Source of the DNA: Bowmanella denitrificans
GTDB lineage: Bacteria > Pseudomonadota > Gammaproteobacteria > Enterobacterales > Alteromonadaceae
Reading direction: 5' to 3'
DNA: 64,000 nt
Assembly (NCBI RefSeq): GCF_039522935.1
Contig: NZ_BAAAEI010000010.1
Coordinates: 62,001 to 126,000 of the forward strand
Part shown: piece after piece, positions 53,061 through 63,173 of the stretch
Layout of the letters: each line of letters starts with the position of its first letter
Numbering within the stretch: the first letter of the stretch is position 1
The notes under the pieces: model-generated
What the model was told of the DNA's origin: nothing
The model's database searches: none
Seen by the model: the letters and a program-made list of their open reading frames with translations, nothing else
Made by a program: the position numbers and the translations under genes

Positions 53061-53874
53061 CATTTTTCAATAAAGTCAGGGCTGTCTGTTCAGCCCGGCT
53101 AATATCATCTGCGCTGGCGGTGCCTAGCAGCCGCTGTTCCTGCCACTGATATCTGTCGGCAAACTCAGGTTCCAAGTGCCTAAGCACTTGCAGATAAGCC
53201 AGGGCCTTGGCGGTGGAATCCTCGCCCATGCGCTGTCCCATTGCATCTCGAAGCAGCAATTTAATGGCATTCACGTGACCTGTTTGTGCCGCGTTTTCCA
53301 ACAATGTCTGCTGGTGCTTAAGGTAGGCTTGTCTGGCCGCGACATAGGCATCGCGCTCCAGCTTATCTTGCCCGGTAGCCTGCAAATAAAGTTTTGCCGA
53401 CACTGTGCCAATCTCTGCGGCTGCCTCAGGGTGGCCTGCCACAGCAGCTTGCATTAATAAATCTGCGAAACGGTTTTTGTCGGCGCGACTAATGCCGCGG
53501 CAGTAGCTATATCTGTCATAGTTATTGGCGAATGAGGCACTGGAATCACCGGTCTGGCGCAGCTCATCAAGCTTTTGCTGGTGCGCCACATCGTTGTCTG
53601 CACTGTAATAGCAAAAATACAGATTACGGCCCAGCTGATATTGGGCCATGGGATCCTGCTGCCGGGCTTTCTCATTCAGGCGATTAAATTCTGTCAGCAA
53701 AGGCTGAGGCAGGCGCCAATCATCTACGTTGGGAACTGACTCGGCATTATCTGCTATTGCAGCAGACTGTGGCTCTGGCTTGTGGGCTAAGGAGACTTGA
53801 TTCGATTGCTGCTGTGGCCAGTACCACCAAGTCAGTAACGCCATCAGGCTGATGGCAGCGAGGTATTTTTGCAT
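53038..53874 (-). CDS. Sel1-like repeat protein, membrane-anchored
   Basis: A 278-residue protein with one N-terminal helix (AISLMALLTWWYW), a Gln/Ser-rich linker and a helical region with Sel1-like units (NEKARQQDPMAQYQLGRNLY, QAAVAGHPEAAAEIGTVSAKL, ENAAQTGHVNAIKLLLRDAM). Such repeats mediate protein contacts. Partner unknown. Confidence 0.65.
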   Translation of the reverse strand: MQKYLAAISLMALLTWWYWPQQQSNQVSLAHKPEPQSAAIADNAESVPNVDDWRLPQPLLTEFNRLNEKARQQDPMAQYQLGRNLYFCYYSADNDVAHQQKLDELRQTGDSSASFANNYDRYSYCRGISRADKNRFADLLMQAAVAGHPEAAAEIGTVSAKLYLQATGQDKLERDAYVAARQAYLKHQQTLLENAAQTGHVNAIKLLLRDAMGQRMGEDSTAKALAYLQVLRHLEPEFADRYQWQEQRLLGTASADDISRAEQTALTLLKNATPHPPR

Positions 53875-53878
53875 AGAG

Positions 53879-55594
53879 TTAGTTGTTATTCAGTTTGTCT
53901 GCGCTGGCATTATACAGGATGTTGCCGTCGATCAGGGTCATCTGCACACTGACCTGTGCCAAAGCTGCTGCACTGATTGCACTGTCCAGCGAACGGTCCA
54001 GGATAATTAAATCAGCGTTCATCCCGGCCTTTAGCTGGCCTATACGACTGTCCATGCCCAGTAAGCGGGCAGATTGCTGCGTATAGGCATTCAATAATAC
54101 CGGCAAAGGCAGTCGTTCCTTGGCGTTTAATGTGCCCCGCTCGGGTTCCTGCAGATTTTGTCTGCTGATAGCCACGGCCATGGCGGCAAAGGGATTGTAA
54201 TCCGATACATTCCAGTCACTGCCACCGGCAATTGCCGCACCGGCCCGCCATAAACTGGCTGCGGGGTAAATTTGCCCGTGACGGGCTTTGCCCAAATAAG
54301 GTTGCAGTGCGTCGACACTGTACTCATCTGGTTGTGCCCACAGCAATTGCATCGAGGCTAACACGTCCAGTTGGGCAAAGCGTGGAAGATCGTTGCTGGC
54401 GATAAGCTGCAAATGGGTAATGGAAAAGCGTACCGGTTTATCAGGCCGCTGTGCTCTTGCCCTGGCAAAAGCATCCAGACTCTCGCCAATGGCAGCATCA
54501 CCAATGGCATGAATATGCACGCTGAATCCCCGCTGCTGGGCCATCAGCACAAAATCCTGCAGTTGTGGTGGCGGAATATAAAGCTTTCCTGCCCAGTCAG
54601 GACCGTGTTCCTCATTATGCAGATAGGGTGAGTGCAGGGCGGCCGATTGGGTAGGGTATTCCATCACACCATCGGCATAAAGTTTAATTGTGTCAGCCAT
54701 CAGCCCGCAGGACTCGGCTTTCGCCCTAAGTGCCAGCAGGCGGGTAAATTCCTGTTCGCTGGCCTGGCCTTTACTGCCAAGGGCCAGATTCACTTTCGCC
54801 TGCAAGCGCCCCTCGGCACTTAGCGCGCAAAAGGTCTCGATACTGCTGTCATTGCTGTTGGCTTCCAAAAATGCCGTGATGCCTGCCTGATAGAAGCCTT
54901 GCAGTGCCTTTACCAGAGCGCTCTTGCGCTGGTGCAGAGAAGGTTTGGGAATATGTTGGCTGATTAAGGCTGTGGCCCCATCAATCAACATGCCAGTCGG
55001 CTGCTGATTGGCATCTTTTACAATGCGTCCATCATTGGGGGCCGTGGTTTGGCTGTCGATACCGGCCAATGACAATGCCAGACTGTTGGCCCAACCCGTA
55101 TGGCCATCGGTACTGATAATAAATAACGGCCGCTGAGGCAGAATACGGTCCAGTTGCCAGCGATCCACATCCACCCCAACACTTGGCAGATTCAGGACTT
55201 CCAGCCATTCACCTGGATAGTCTTTGTCACACTGAAGAATATGCTCGGCCAGCGCTGATAATGTCATTGCCTGGTCTTGCAGATTACAGGCCTGCAATGC
55301 CAATGCGCCCTCAATGCTGTGGATATGACTGTCTATAATACCGGGTAATAGGGTTTGGCCCTTGAGCCGGGTAACCTTAGTCTGCGGACCTATCAGGGGC
55401 TCGAGCTCTGCATCCTTACCAACCAGCAGAATCTTACCGCCCTTTATTGCCAGCGCGGTGGCAAGTGGCTGTGCCGGGTCCTGAGTCAGAATATGGCCAC
55501 CCTGAATGACCCAATCAGCGCTGATCGTTTGCGTCGTTGAATGGCTGGCACAGCCTGCCAGTAACAGTGAAAGCGACAGATACACCAACTTCAT
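53879..55594 (-). CDS. YtcJ-type metal-dependent amidohydrolase lipoprotein
   Basis: A 571-residue amidohydrolase of the Amidohydro_3 family, with a lipobox LLAGC (Cys15). The metal site includes GIIDSHIH (near residue 85), HIHAIGDAAIGE and GSDWNVSDYNPFAAM. A composite beta domain follows, ending in GQLKAGMNADLIILD. Substrate is not known; relatives act on N-substituted formamides or similar. It lies four bases after the Sel1-like gene on the same strand, so the two may be cotranscribed. Confidence 0.85.
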   Translation of the reverse strand: MKLVYLSLSLLLAGCASHSTTQTISADWVIQGGHILTQDPAQPLATALAIKGGKILLVGKDAELEPLIGPQTKVTRLKGQTLLPGIIDSHIHSIEGALALQACNLQDQAMTLSALAEHILQCDKDYPGEWLEVLNLPSVGVDVDRWQLDRILPQRPLFIISTDGHTGWANSLALSLAGIDSQTTAPNDGRIVKDANQQPTGMLIDGATALISQHIPKPSLHQRKSALVKALQGFYQAGITAFLEANSNDSSIETFCALSAEGRLQAKVNLALGSKGQASEQEFTRLLALRAKAESCGLMADTIKLYADGVMEYPTQSAALHSPYLHNEEHGPDWAGKLYIPPPQLQDFVLMAQQRGFSVHIHAIGDAAIGESLDAFARARAQRPDKPVRFSITHLQLIASNDLPRFAQLDVLASMQLLWAQPDEYSVDALQPYLGKARHGQIYPAASLWRAGAAIAGGSDWNVSDYNPFAAMAVAISRQNLQEPERGTLNAKERLPLPVLLNAYTQQSARLLGMDSRIGQLKAGMNADLIILDRSLDSAISAAALAQVSVQMTLIDGNILYNASADKLNNN

Positions 55595-55684
55595 CTTTTA
55601 AGCTTTCCATTAATTGATACAACCAAACCCTGCCTGGCTATTGTTAGTCCGGCAAGCCTGATTTGGCAATAGCGATAACAGCGC

Positions 55685-56317
55685 TTATTGATGTGTGGGT
55701 ATTTTGCTTGCTGACTGCAAACGACGAGTGTTCCTGGCGAACCAGTAATCCATACTGATGAAGCGACCGGCACCGGCAAAAAACAACACCAACAGCATCA
55801 CAAAATAGGTAATGGAAAATTCAATGCCGTTGTTGAGAATAACGAAGTTACCGCTGCTGGTTAGCCACTCGTAGTGACCATGCTCCTGTAAAATCGTTTT
55901 GGCCCGGGCCAGTTTGTCAGCGGAGTCCAGAACTTGCTGATTGGCAAACAGACCACTAGGGTCGGCAATGGCCTGCCAGCCGTTTTGCCAATGTGCACTG
56001 AATGCGGCAACCAACATAGTGATCATCAGCGGGATACTGATATAACGAACGGCAAAACCCAGCAGTAAAAGCACTGCGCCCAGTATTTCGGTCCAGGTCG
56101 CCAGTAGTGCGAGTAAGTAAGGAAATGGTAAAGCCAGTCCCCAATCTTCATTGCCAAACCACTGCACCACATTGTCAAAACCTTCTAGCTTATTCACACC
56201 GGCCATCCAGAACACCGGCACCAGATAGAATCTCAGGGCCAGAGGCGCCAGAAAATCCAGTGCACGGGTTTTATCAAACTGTAAATGCAGGCGGGTAAAG
56301 AACTGAAATAACGGCAT
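55685..56317 (-). CDS. DoxX family membrane protein
   Basis: A 210-residue protein with about four helices. The opening LALRFYLVPVFWMAGVNKLEGF and the later LLALLATWTEILGAVLLLLGFAVRYISIPLMITMLVAAF are typical of DoxX/YphA proteins. Function unsettled. It is a single gene, though the amidohydrolase follows on the same strand after 90 bases. Confidence 0.85.
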   Translation of the reverse strand: MPLFQFFTRLHLQFDKTRALDFLAPLALRFYLVPVFWMAGVNKLEGFDNVVQWFGNEDWGLALPFPYLLALLATWTEILGAVLLLLGFAVRYISIPLMITMLVAAFSAHWQNGWQAIADPSGLFANQQVLDSADKLARAKTILQEHGHYEWLTSSGNFVILNNGIEFSITYFVMLLVLFFAGAGRFISMDYWFARNTRRLQSASKIPTHQ

Positions 56318-56415
56318 TTGGGGTCCTGAAGCAATTAAGTTACTGCTATCAAGGACCCGACAGACTAAGAAATCTATTCAATGTTCAGCACAGCCATGTA
56401 TCGCAGGCGCTGCTG

Positions 56416-57936
56416 TCAGACTTCCTCCAGTTGCTCTGGGCAATGCTCTATTTCGCTGAATTCGCCGTCTTCGTCTTCCATTTCCAGAATGACATTAAAG
56501 CCCCATAATCTGTGCAGATGCTTCATCACTTCCTTGCGACTCTCAGCCAGAGGGATGCGGTTGTGGGGAATGTAACGCAGGGTTAAGGCCCGATCACCAC
56601 GAACATTCACGTTATACACCTGGATATTCGGTTCCAGATTACTCAGATTGTATTGGGCTGAGAGTTTTTCACGCAGCAATTGATAACCCTCGGCGTTGTG
56701 AATGGCCGCCACCTGTAAATGGCTGTCCCGGTCATCGTCATGAATGGCAAACAAACGAAAATCACGCATCAGTTTGGGGGACAAGAACTGGCTGATAAAA
56801 CTCTCGTCCTTGAAGTTTTCCATGGCGAACTGCAGGGTTTTCTGCCAATCGGAGCCAGCAATTTCTGGAAACCACTGTTTGTCTTCCGCGCTGGGGTGCT
56901 GACAGATACGTTTGATATCCATAAACATATTAAAGCCCAATGCATAGGGGTTAATGCCTGAGTAATAGGGGCTGTTGTAATCGGGCTGCGCGACGACATT
57001 GGTGTGACTGTGCAGAAACTCCATCATAAAGCGATCCGTCACCCGACCTTCATCATACAGGTGATGCAAAATATGATAGTGCCAGAAGCAGGCCCAGCCT
57101 TCGTTCATCACCTGAGTTTGTTTTTGTGGGTAAAAATACTGAGAGATTTTGCGCACTATGCGTACCAGCTCACGTTGCCAGGGTTCCAGCAGTGGCGCGT
57201 TTTTCTCGATAAAATAGAGCAGGTTTTCCTGTGGTTCAATGGGAAAACGTTTACGTTTAGGATCGGCCTCGGTTTCCTGCTTTTGTGGCAGGGTTCGCCA
57301 TAATTCATTGACCTGAGACTGCAGGTACTTTTCCCGACTCTGCTGACGTTCCTGTTCTTCGCGCAATGACAATTTTTGTGGGCGTTTATATCTGTCTACA
57401 CCAAAATTTGCCAGGGCATGGCAAGAATCCAGAATAACTTCCACTTCGGCAATCCCGTATTTTTCTTCACAGCGGGCGATGTAGTTTTTGGCAAACACCA
57501 GATAGTCGATAATGGAACTGGCATCCGTCCAGGTCTTAAACAGGTAATTGTTTTTGAAAAAACTGTTATGCCCATAACAGGCATGTGCCATTACCAGCGC
57601 CTGCATGGTGATGGTGTTTTCTTCCATAAGATAAGCAATACAAGGGTCAGAATTAATCACGATCTCATAGGCCAGTCCCATCTGACCGCGTTTGTAGCCC
57701 TGTTCGGTTTGAATAAATTTCTTACCATAGGACCAATGGGTGTAATTGATGGGCATGCCGATACTGGCATAGGCGTCCATCATTTGCTCAGCGGTAATAA
57801 TTTCAATCTGGTTTGGATAGGTATCCAGGTGATAATGTCTGGCAACCCGGTCAATGTCTGCCAGGTACTGGTCAAGAAGCTCGAAAGTCCAGTCTGGTCC
57901 ATCGGATAAGGGTTTGCCTCTACGTCTTTTGCTCAC
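56416..57936 (-). CDS. SpoVR family protein
   Basis: A 506-residue protein of the SpoVR family, known from B. subtilis cortex formation and from gammaproteobacterial YcgB. Hallmarks: IEIITAEQMMDAYASIGMP, YEIVINSDPCIAYLMEENT, HACYGHNSFFKNNYLF, MNEGWACFWHYH, and GINPYALGFNMFMDIKRI. The GTG at 57936 has AAGGAGGGG before it; an upstream ATG does not. In many relatives it follows a YeaG-YeaH kinase operon; no such genes flank it here. Confidence 0.9.
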   Translation of the reverse strand: MSKRRRGKPLSDGPDWTFELLDQYLADIDRVARHYHLDTYPNQIEIITAEQMMDAYASIGMPINYTHWSYGKKFIQTEQGYKRGQMGLAYEIVINSDPCIAYLMEENTITMQALVMAHACYGHNSFFKNNYLFKTWTDASSIIDYLVFAKNYIARCEEKYGIAEVEVILDSCHALANFGVDRYKRPQKLSLREEQERQQSREKYLQSQVNELWRTLPQKQETEADPKRKRFPIEPQENLLYFIEKNAPLLEPWQRELVRIVRKISQYFYPQKQTQVMNEGWACFWHYHILHHLYDEGRVTDRFMMEFLHSHTNVVAQPDYNSPYYSGINPYALGFNMFMDIKRICQHPSAEDKQWFPEIAGSDWQKTLQFAMENFKDESFISQFLSPKLMRDFRLFAIHDDDRDSHLQVAAIHNAEGYQLLREKLSAQYNLSNLEPNIQVYNVNVRGDRALTLRYIPHNRIPLAESRKEVMKHLHRLWGFNVILEMEDEDGEFSEIEHCPEQLEEV

Positions 57937-58147
57937 TTCAGCCCCTCCTTTAACTTGCCGGAACCTGCAGCCTGTTCTATGTACCTGCAGTACCAGATAT
58001 GGCAACAAATAGTGGTGTTATGCTTGCAGTATAGTTCATCCTGGCTGGCTGCAAGTGATTGTGAGATGGTTGAAAATCACCCTTGGCGCTTTACAGGTCG
58101 TGCGATAGCGGTCATAACTAAGCAACCAATTCAGCACAGGAACCGCG

Positions 58148-59062
58148 ATGACAAATCTGATGAAAGCCGATGGCGAATGTCTTGATCAGCAAAAGCCCTG
58201 CGCGGGCGTAGATATGATCGTCACGCCCAAAGATAAAGATATCGGTGGCTTTTTTGTACGGCGTTGCCTGCCTGTGGCCAAACTGCGCTCTGTGGGGCCC
58301 TGGATTTTCTTCGACCATATGGGGCCTGCACAATTTGCAGCGGGGCAGGGCATTGATGTGCGTCCCCACCCGCATATTAATCTGGCAACGGTTACCTATT
58401 TATTTGAAGGTGAGATTTTACATCGGGATTCCCTGGGGAGCCTGCAAGCAATAAAGCCAGGCGATATTAATTTGATGGTAGCCGGTTCTGGCATTGTGCA
58501 TTCCGAGCGTGAGCGTCCTGAAGTCAGAGAGACCGCGCATAGCCTGCATGGTTTGCAACTTTGGCATGCGCTTCCCGCTCAGTACGAGGAAATCCCCCCT
58601 GCTTTCTATCATTATGGCGTGGATGACATTCCCAGCCTGAAGATTGGTGATGTATCGGTCAGAGTCATGATGGGCAGAGCTTATGGCGTAGTGTCACCGG
58701 TGAAAACCTTCTGCGACACCCTGTATCTGGAAGCGTTTTTACAGCCAGGTCAACGCCTTGAGTTACCCCAGGCACAGGAGCGGGCCATTTATATTGCCAG
58801 CGGTGAGGTTGAGGTGAATGGCAACAAAGTGGCGCAGCACAATCTGGCATCGTTATCAGCCGATTGCAAAATTGACGTCTGCGCCACTGCTGTCACCCGC
58901 CTGGCCATGATTGGTGGCGAACCTTTGGGGGAACGCTTTATGTACTGGAACTTCGCTTCCAGCCGAAAAGAGCGGATACAGCTGGCAATGCAAGACTGGC
59001 AGGAACAACGTTTTGCCAAGGTGCTGGGAGACGAACAGGAATTCATTCCATTACCCGAATGA
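58148..59062 (+). CDS. Pirin family protein
   Basis: A 304-residue bicupin. PHPHINLATVTYLFEGEILHRDS and GSGIVHSERER give the metal-binding His and Glu residues of the N-terminal cupin. Some pirins oxidise quercetin, others regulate; neither is established here. The N-terminal GGFFVRRCLP is typical. It is divergent from spoVR. Confidence 0.87.
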   Translation: MTNLMKADGECLDQQKPCAGVDMIVTPKDKDIGGFFVRRCLPVAKLRSVGPWIFFDHMGPAQFAAGQGIDVRPHPHINLATVTYLFEGEILHRDSLGSLQAIKPGDINLMVAGSGIVHSERERPEVRETAHSLHGLQLWHALPAQYEEIPPAFYHYGVDDIPSLKIGDVSVRVMMGRAYGVVSPVKTFCDTLYLEAFLQPGQRLELPQAQERAIYIASGEVEVNGNKVAQHNLASLSADCKIDVCATAVTRLAMIGGEPLGERFMYWNFASSRKERIQLAMQDWQEQRFAKVLGDEQEFIPLPE

Positions 59063-59120
59063 CATTGACGGCTGGTCTGGGCTAGCATAGCAGCCATCTT
59101 ATCAAGGGGCATCCCTGGTG

Positions 59121-60863
59121 ATGTGCATGGAGCAGATCTTGAATCAAACCGCTATTCCTTCGAAATTACTGATCTTAATTGCGCTCTTGCAGGGCCTGGC
59201 GTTGTTAGGATTGCACCAGACAATCGAATTGGACATCTGGCCGTACCACCATCCTGACTGGCTATTTGCCTTGTATGCAGTGGTGATCGGCGGGCCGTTG
59301 GTGTTGCTGCTGGGTTTGAACGATACCAATTTAAAACCGCTGTTTGCCTGGACCGGGGCCTACAGCCTGATTCTGGCTGGGTTGGGGTTTTACGTGGGGC
59401 GTCAGGCTCAACCAATTGCCGATGTTGGTGAACAGGTGCTGTTACCCGGTCTGGCAATTACCCTGGCGATTGCCAGTTTTAAGGCATTAATGTATCTGCA
59501 GCAAGGTCTGGCTCAGGGCAGTTTTCGACATCTGCAGTATCCTGCATTGTTTTTGCATTCCTGGCGCAACTTTCTGACGCTGGGTTTGGCCCTCGGATTC
59601 ACGTTGAGCGTCTGGCTGGTATTGATGCTATGGGCTGCGCTGTTCGATGCGGTAGGGATTAAATTCTTCGAAGCGCTTTTCACTTCCCACTGGTTTTATT
59701 ATCCCATACTGGCTATGGCACTGGGATTGGGGATAAGTCTGCTCAGACGTCAATCCACCATTATTGATACCATTGTGCATATTCAGCAACTGCTGGTGAA
59801 GTGGCTGCTGGTAATGCTGGTGCTGGTTAGTGCGCTGTTTTTAGTCACACTCCCTTTTACGGGGCTGGAGCCACTTTGGCAATCAGGCGGCAGTACGCTG
59901 ATTCTATGGATGTTGGCGCTGATGCTGTTTTTTGTGAACAGTGTTTATCAGGCCGAGACAGAGGCGACGGTGTATCCACGCTGGTTGCATCGCCTAATCT
60001 ATTCAGGCTTGGCGCTGATGCCACTGTACAGTCTGGTTAGCGCCTATGGATTGTATCTGCGTGTCGAACAATACGGTTGGTCGGTATCCCGCTGCTGGGC
60101 GGTTTTGATCTGGCTGCTATTGAGTTTGTTCTCTCTGGGCTATTTCTGGCAGATCCTGCGCAGGCGTGACCACTGGCTTATCGGCTTATGCAAGGTCAAC
60201 GTCCCGATGGGTAAAATAGTGCTGTTAGCCATGTTGCTGGTCAATTCGCCGTTGCTGAATTTTTTGCAAATCTCTGCTGACAGCCAAATGGCCAGGTTAG
60301 AACAGGGTAAAGTGACCATATCCGATTTTGACTTTAGCTACTTTCGTCACCAACTGGCAGGACCTGGCTACCAGGCTTTGCAACAGATTAAGGCCGACTA
60401 CGCTGATAGCCACCCGGAGGTGGTAGTACGGATCGACGCCCTGTACCAGTTGCATCAGGACGAGACCGTAGTGCCAAGCGCGGTACAGCTAAGCCAGGTG
60501 ATTAAAGGTGTGGAAAACACAGTGCCTGAGGCGTTGATGACGGCCATTGTCGCACATCTGCAAGCTGATACATGGCGTTTAGCGCAAAATAGCGGGTACT
60601 ACCTCAAAACGCTGGACTTAGATGGTGATGGCCAGCAGGATTACCTGCTAATCGAAGAGAATGACTATTCGCCGGCCTTTACGCTGTTTTATTTTGACCA
60701 GGGGGTTTGGCTGAAACAGCCTCTTGATTGGCATAACCGTCATCAGCAATCTTCCGGGCAAGATCTGATTGAAGCGATAAAAGCGTCAGACTTTGAGTTG
60801 ATTTTGCCCAGATGGAAGCAGATACGTGTTAAGGACTTGACACTGTATAGCACACCGGAATAA
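59121..60863 (+). CDS. DUF4153 membrane protein
   Basis: A 580-residue protein with about 12 helices over residues 15-400 and a soluble C-terminus of about 175 residues. The first part, with PYHHPDWLFALYAVVIGGPLVLLLG and NFLTLGLALGFTLSVWLVLML, matches DUF4153. Starts at 59118 (GTG), 59121 or 59127 are possible. Function unknown; it is an independent gene between pirin and M13 peptidase. Confidence 0.8.
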   Translation: MCMEQILNQTAIPSKLLILIALLQGLALLGLHQTIELDIWPYHHPDWLFALYAVVIGGPLVLLLGLNDTNLKPLFAWTGAYSLILAGLGFYVGRQAQPIADVGEQVLLPGLAITLAIASFKALMYLQQGLAQGSFRHLQYPALFLHSWRNFLTLGLALGFTLSVWLVLMLWAALFDAVGIKFFEALFTSHWFYYPILAMALGLGISLLRRQSTIIDTIVHIQQLLVKWLLVMLVLVSALFLVTLPFTGLEPLWQSGGSTLILWMLALMLFFVNSVYQAETEATVYPRWLHRLIYSGLALMPLYSLVSAYGLYLRVEQYGWSVSRCWAVLIWLLLSLFSLGYFWQILRRRDHWLIGLCKVNVPMGKIVLLAMLLVNSPLLNFLQISADSQMARLEQGKVTISDFDFSYFRHQLAGPGYQALQQIKADYADSHPEVVVRIDALYQLHQDETVVPSAVQLSQVIKGVENTVPEALMTAIVAHLQADTWRLAQNSGYYLKTLDLDGDGQQDYLLIEENDYSPAFTLFYFDQGVWLKQPLDWHNRHQQSSGQDLIEAIKASDFELILPRWKQIRVKDLTLYSTPE

Positions 60864-60955
60864 CAGCAGCATCTGGCATCCATTGGTGAATTGCCTTAAG
60901 GTCAGACTGCACGACACGAAAACAACCGATAACGAGAATATAAAAAGAGGAAACC

Positions 60956-63034
60956 ATGAAAAAATCTCTTCTGGCAACCCTGATTGCCTCAACTTTTGTG
61001 CTGGGTGCTTGTGGTGACAATACTTCGTCACAGCAGGCTGCTGCACCTGCCGTTGCAGAGCAAAGCCAGACCGGTAAAGCGGAGCTGGGGAGCTTCGGTG
61101 TAGACTTAAGCGCCCGCAATGAATCAGTGAAACCCGGCGATGACTTTTTTATGTATGCCAGTGGTACCTGGTACGACAATTATGTGATGCCGGCTGATAA
61201 GACCCGTTACGGCGCTTTTACTGCCCTGGCTGACAAAAGTGAAGAGCAGGTCAAAGCCATCATTGACGAACTGGCCACTGCCGGGAATTTAACTGGCGAG
61301 AAAAAGCTGATTGCAGATTTTTATCGTGCCTATATGGATACCGACAGTATTAATGCCAAGGGAATCAGCCCCATTCAGCCCATGCTAGCGGATATTGCCG
61401 CGATTGATTCGGTCAGCGCCTTGACCCAGGCTTTTGGTAACGCCTGGCTGACTGGCACCAACACGCCCATTTATGCCGGATTATGGTACAACCGTCTGGA
61501 TCCCGATAAATATGAAGTAAGTGTGGGCGTAGGCGGCTTGGGCCTGCCGGATCGTGACTATTATCTGGAAGATTCCCAGCGTTTTGCCGATATCCGTAAG
61601 GCTTATCAGGCTCATATGGCCGAGATGCTGGCGTTTGCCAAGGTTGACGATGCCGAAAACAAGGCTGCCCAGATCCTGGCTTTGGAAACCCGTATTGCTG
61701 AAGTTCAATGGCCGCGTGAAAAGCGACGTGACCGCGATTTGACCTTGAACCAGGTGGAACGTGCAGCACTTTCCGATCTTTACCCAAATTTTGACTGGAG
61801 TGCGTATTTTGCGCCCAGCGGCTTACAGGTGCCTAACCTGAATATCAGCCACCCCGAGCCGGTGAAAGCCGTTATCGGGATAATCAACGATACGCCTCTG
61901 CAGGTTTGGAAGGACTATCTGACTTACCATGCCATCAGCGGCAATGCGGGTTATCTGGCCGAAGAGATATACCAGGCCAATTTCAACTTTTACGGCAAAA
62001 CCTTAAGTGGCCAGCAGGAGCCACGTCCGCGCTGGAAGCGGGCGGTGGATGAGATGTCTGATATTGAATCGCTCGGTTTTGCCATTGGTAAGGTTTATGT
62101 CGATAAATACTTCCCGGAAAGTTCTAAACAGCAGATGTCTGAACTGGTGAAAAACCTGCGCACTGCCTTGGGTGAAAGGATTAAAAATCTGGATTGGATG
62201 GGCGAAGAGACTAAGGTGAATGCCTTGGCGAAACTGGAAGCCTTCAGACCGAAAATCGGCTATCCGGATCAGTGGCAGTCTTTTGAAGGCCTGAGTATCA
62301 GCCAGGATGACTTGTTGGGCAACGTGCACAACCTGCGCAAGTTCTTTAATGCCCAGGACATTGAACGCGAACTGAAGCCAACAGATCGTGAACGTTGGGG
62401 TATGCCACCACAGCAAGTGAATGCCTATTACAACAGCTCATTTAACGAAATCGTTTTTCCTGCAGCCATCCTGCAGGCTCCTTTCTTTGATCCGAACGCT
62501 GACCCAGCGGTTAACTATGGTGCCATTGGTGCGGTAATTGGCCATGAAATGGGCCACGGTTTTGACGACCAGGGCTCAAAATCTGATGCCCACGGCGTAC
62601 AAACTAACTGGTGGACAGATGCAGACCGCACTGCATTTGAACAAAAAGCCGATATGCTGGCGGCCCAATACAGTGCATATGAACCCATCGAAGGCAATTT
62701 TGTTAATGGTCGCAACAGCCTTGGCGAGAATATAGGCGATGTGGGTGGTCTTTCTATGGCTTACCATGCTTATAAACTGAGTCTTAATGGCAAAGAGGCC
62801 CCGGTGATTGACGGCCTGACCGGTGATCAACGTTTCTTCCTGGCCTGGGCTCAGGTGTGGAAGGAAAAACGCACCGAACAGAGTATGTTGAACCAGTTAC
62901 GCGCCGGCACGCATGCGCCTGGTCGCTACAGAGCACTGGCACCCAGAAACCACGATGCCTGGTATAAAGCCTTTAACGTGCAGCCTGGCGATGCGTTGTA
63001 TCTGGCGCCAGAAGAGCGTGTTCGTATCTGGTAA
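60956..63034 (+). CDS. M13 family zinc metallopeptidase lipoprotein
   Basis: A 692-residue peptidase (neprilysin/PepO type) with lipobox VLGAC (Cys19). Substrate-binding NAYYN, the zinc motif VIGHEMGHGFDDQG, and the third ligand Glu in ENIGDVGGLSMAY are all intact; the terminal EERVRIW is typical. It trims peptides in the cell envelope. The ATG has AGAGGAAACC before it. A strong terminator follows. Confidence 0.93.
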   Translation: MKKSLLATLIASTFVLGACGDNTSSQQAAAPAVAEQSQTGKAELGSFGVDLSARNESVKPGDDFFMYASGTWYDNYVMPADKTRYGAFTALADKSEEQVKAIIDELATAGNLTGEKKLIADFYRAYMDTDSINAKGISPIQPMLADIAAIDSVSALTQAFGNAWLTGTNTPIYAGLWYNRLDPDKYEVSVGVGGLGLPDRDYYLEDSQRFADIRKAYQAHMAEMLAFAKVDDAENKAAQILALETRIAEVQWPREKRRDRDLTLNQVERAALSDLYPNFDWSAYFAPSGLQVPNLNISHPEPVKAVIGIINDTPLQVWKDYLTYHAISGNAGYLAEEIYQANFNFYGKTLSGQQEPRPRWKRAVDEMSDIESLGFAIGKVYVDKYFPESSKQQMSELVKNLRTALGERIKNLDWMGEETKVNALAKLEAFRPKIGYPDQWQSFEGLSISQDDLLGNVHNLRKFFNAQDIERELKPTDRERWGMPPQQVNAYYNSSFNEIVFPAAILQAPFFDPNADPAVNYGAIGAVIGHEMGHGFDDQGSKSDAHGVQTNWWTDADRTAFEQKADMLAAQYSAYEPIEGNFVNGRNSLGENIGDVGGLSMAYHAYKLSLNGKEAPVIDGLTGDQRFFLAWAQVWKEKRTEQSMLNQLRAGTHAPGRYRALAPRNHDAWYKAFNVQPGDALYLAPEERVRIW

Positions 63035-63053
63035 TCTGGCCCGACAGCCATAC

Positions 63054-63081
63054 AAAGCCGCCAATCTCTGGCGGCTTTTTG
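63054..63081 (+). terminator. Terminator after the M13 peptidase gene
   Basis: AAAGCCGCCA (63054-63063) pairs perfectly with TGGCGGCTTT (63069-63078), with a 5-base loop and a T run. Confidence 0.88.
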
Positions 63082-63173
63082 TCCAGGGATGGACGCTACT
63101 GATGTATCAGACTCCACCCGGCACTTTTGCCTGAATAACAATCTATACTTTTGTTTTTTGGATACCCCATTCC

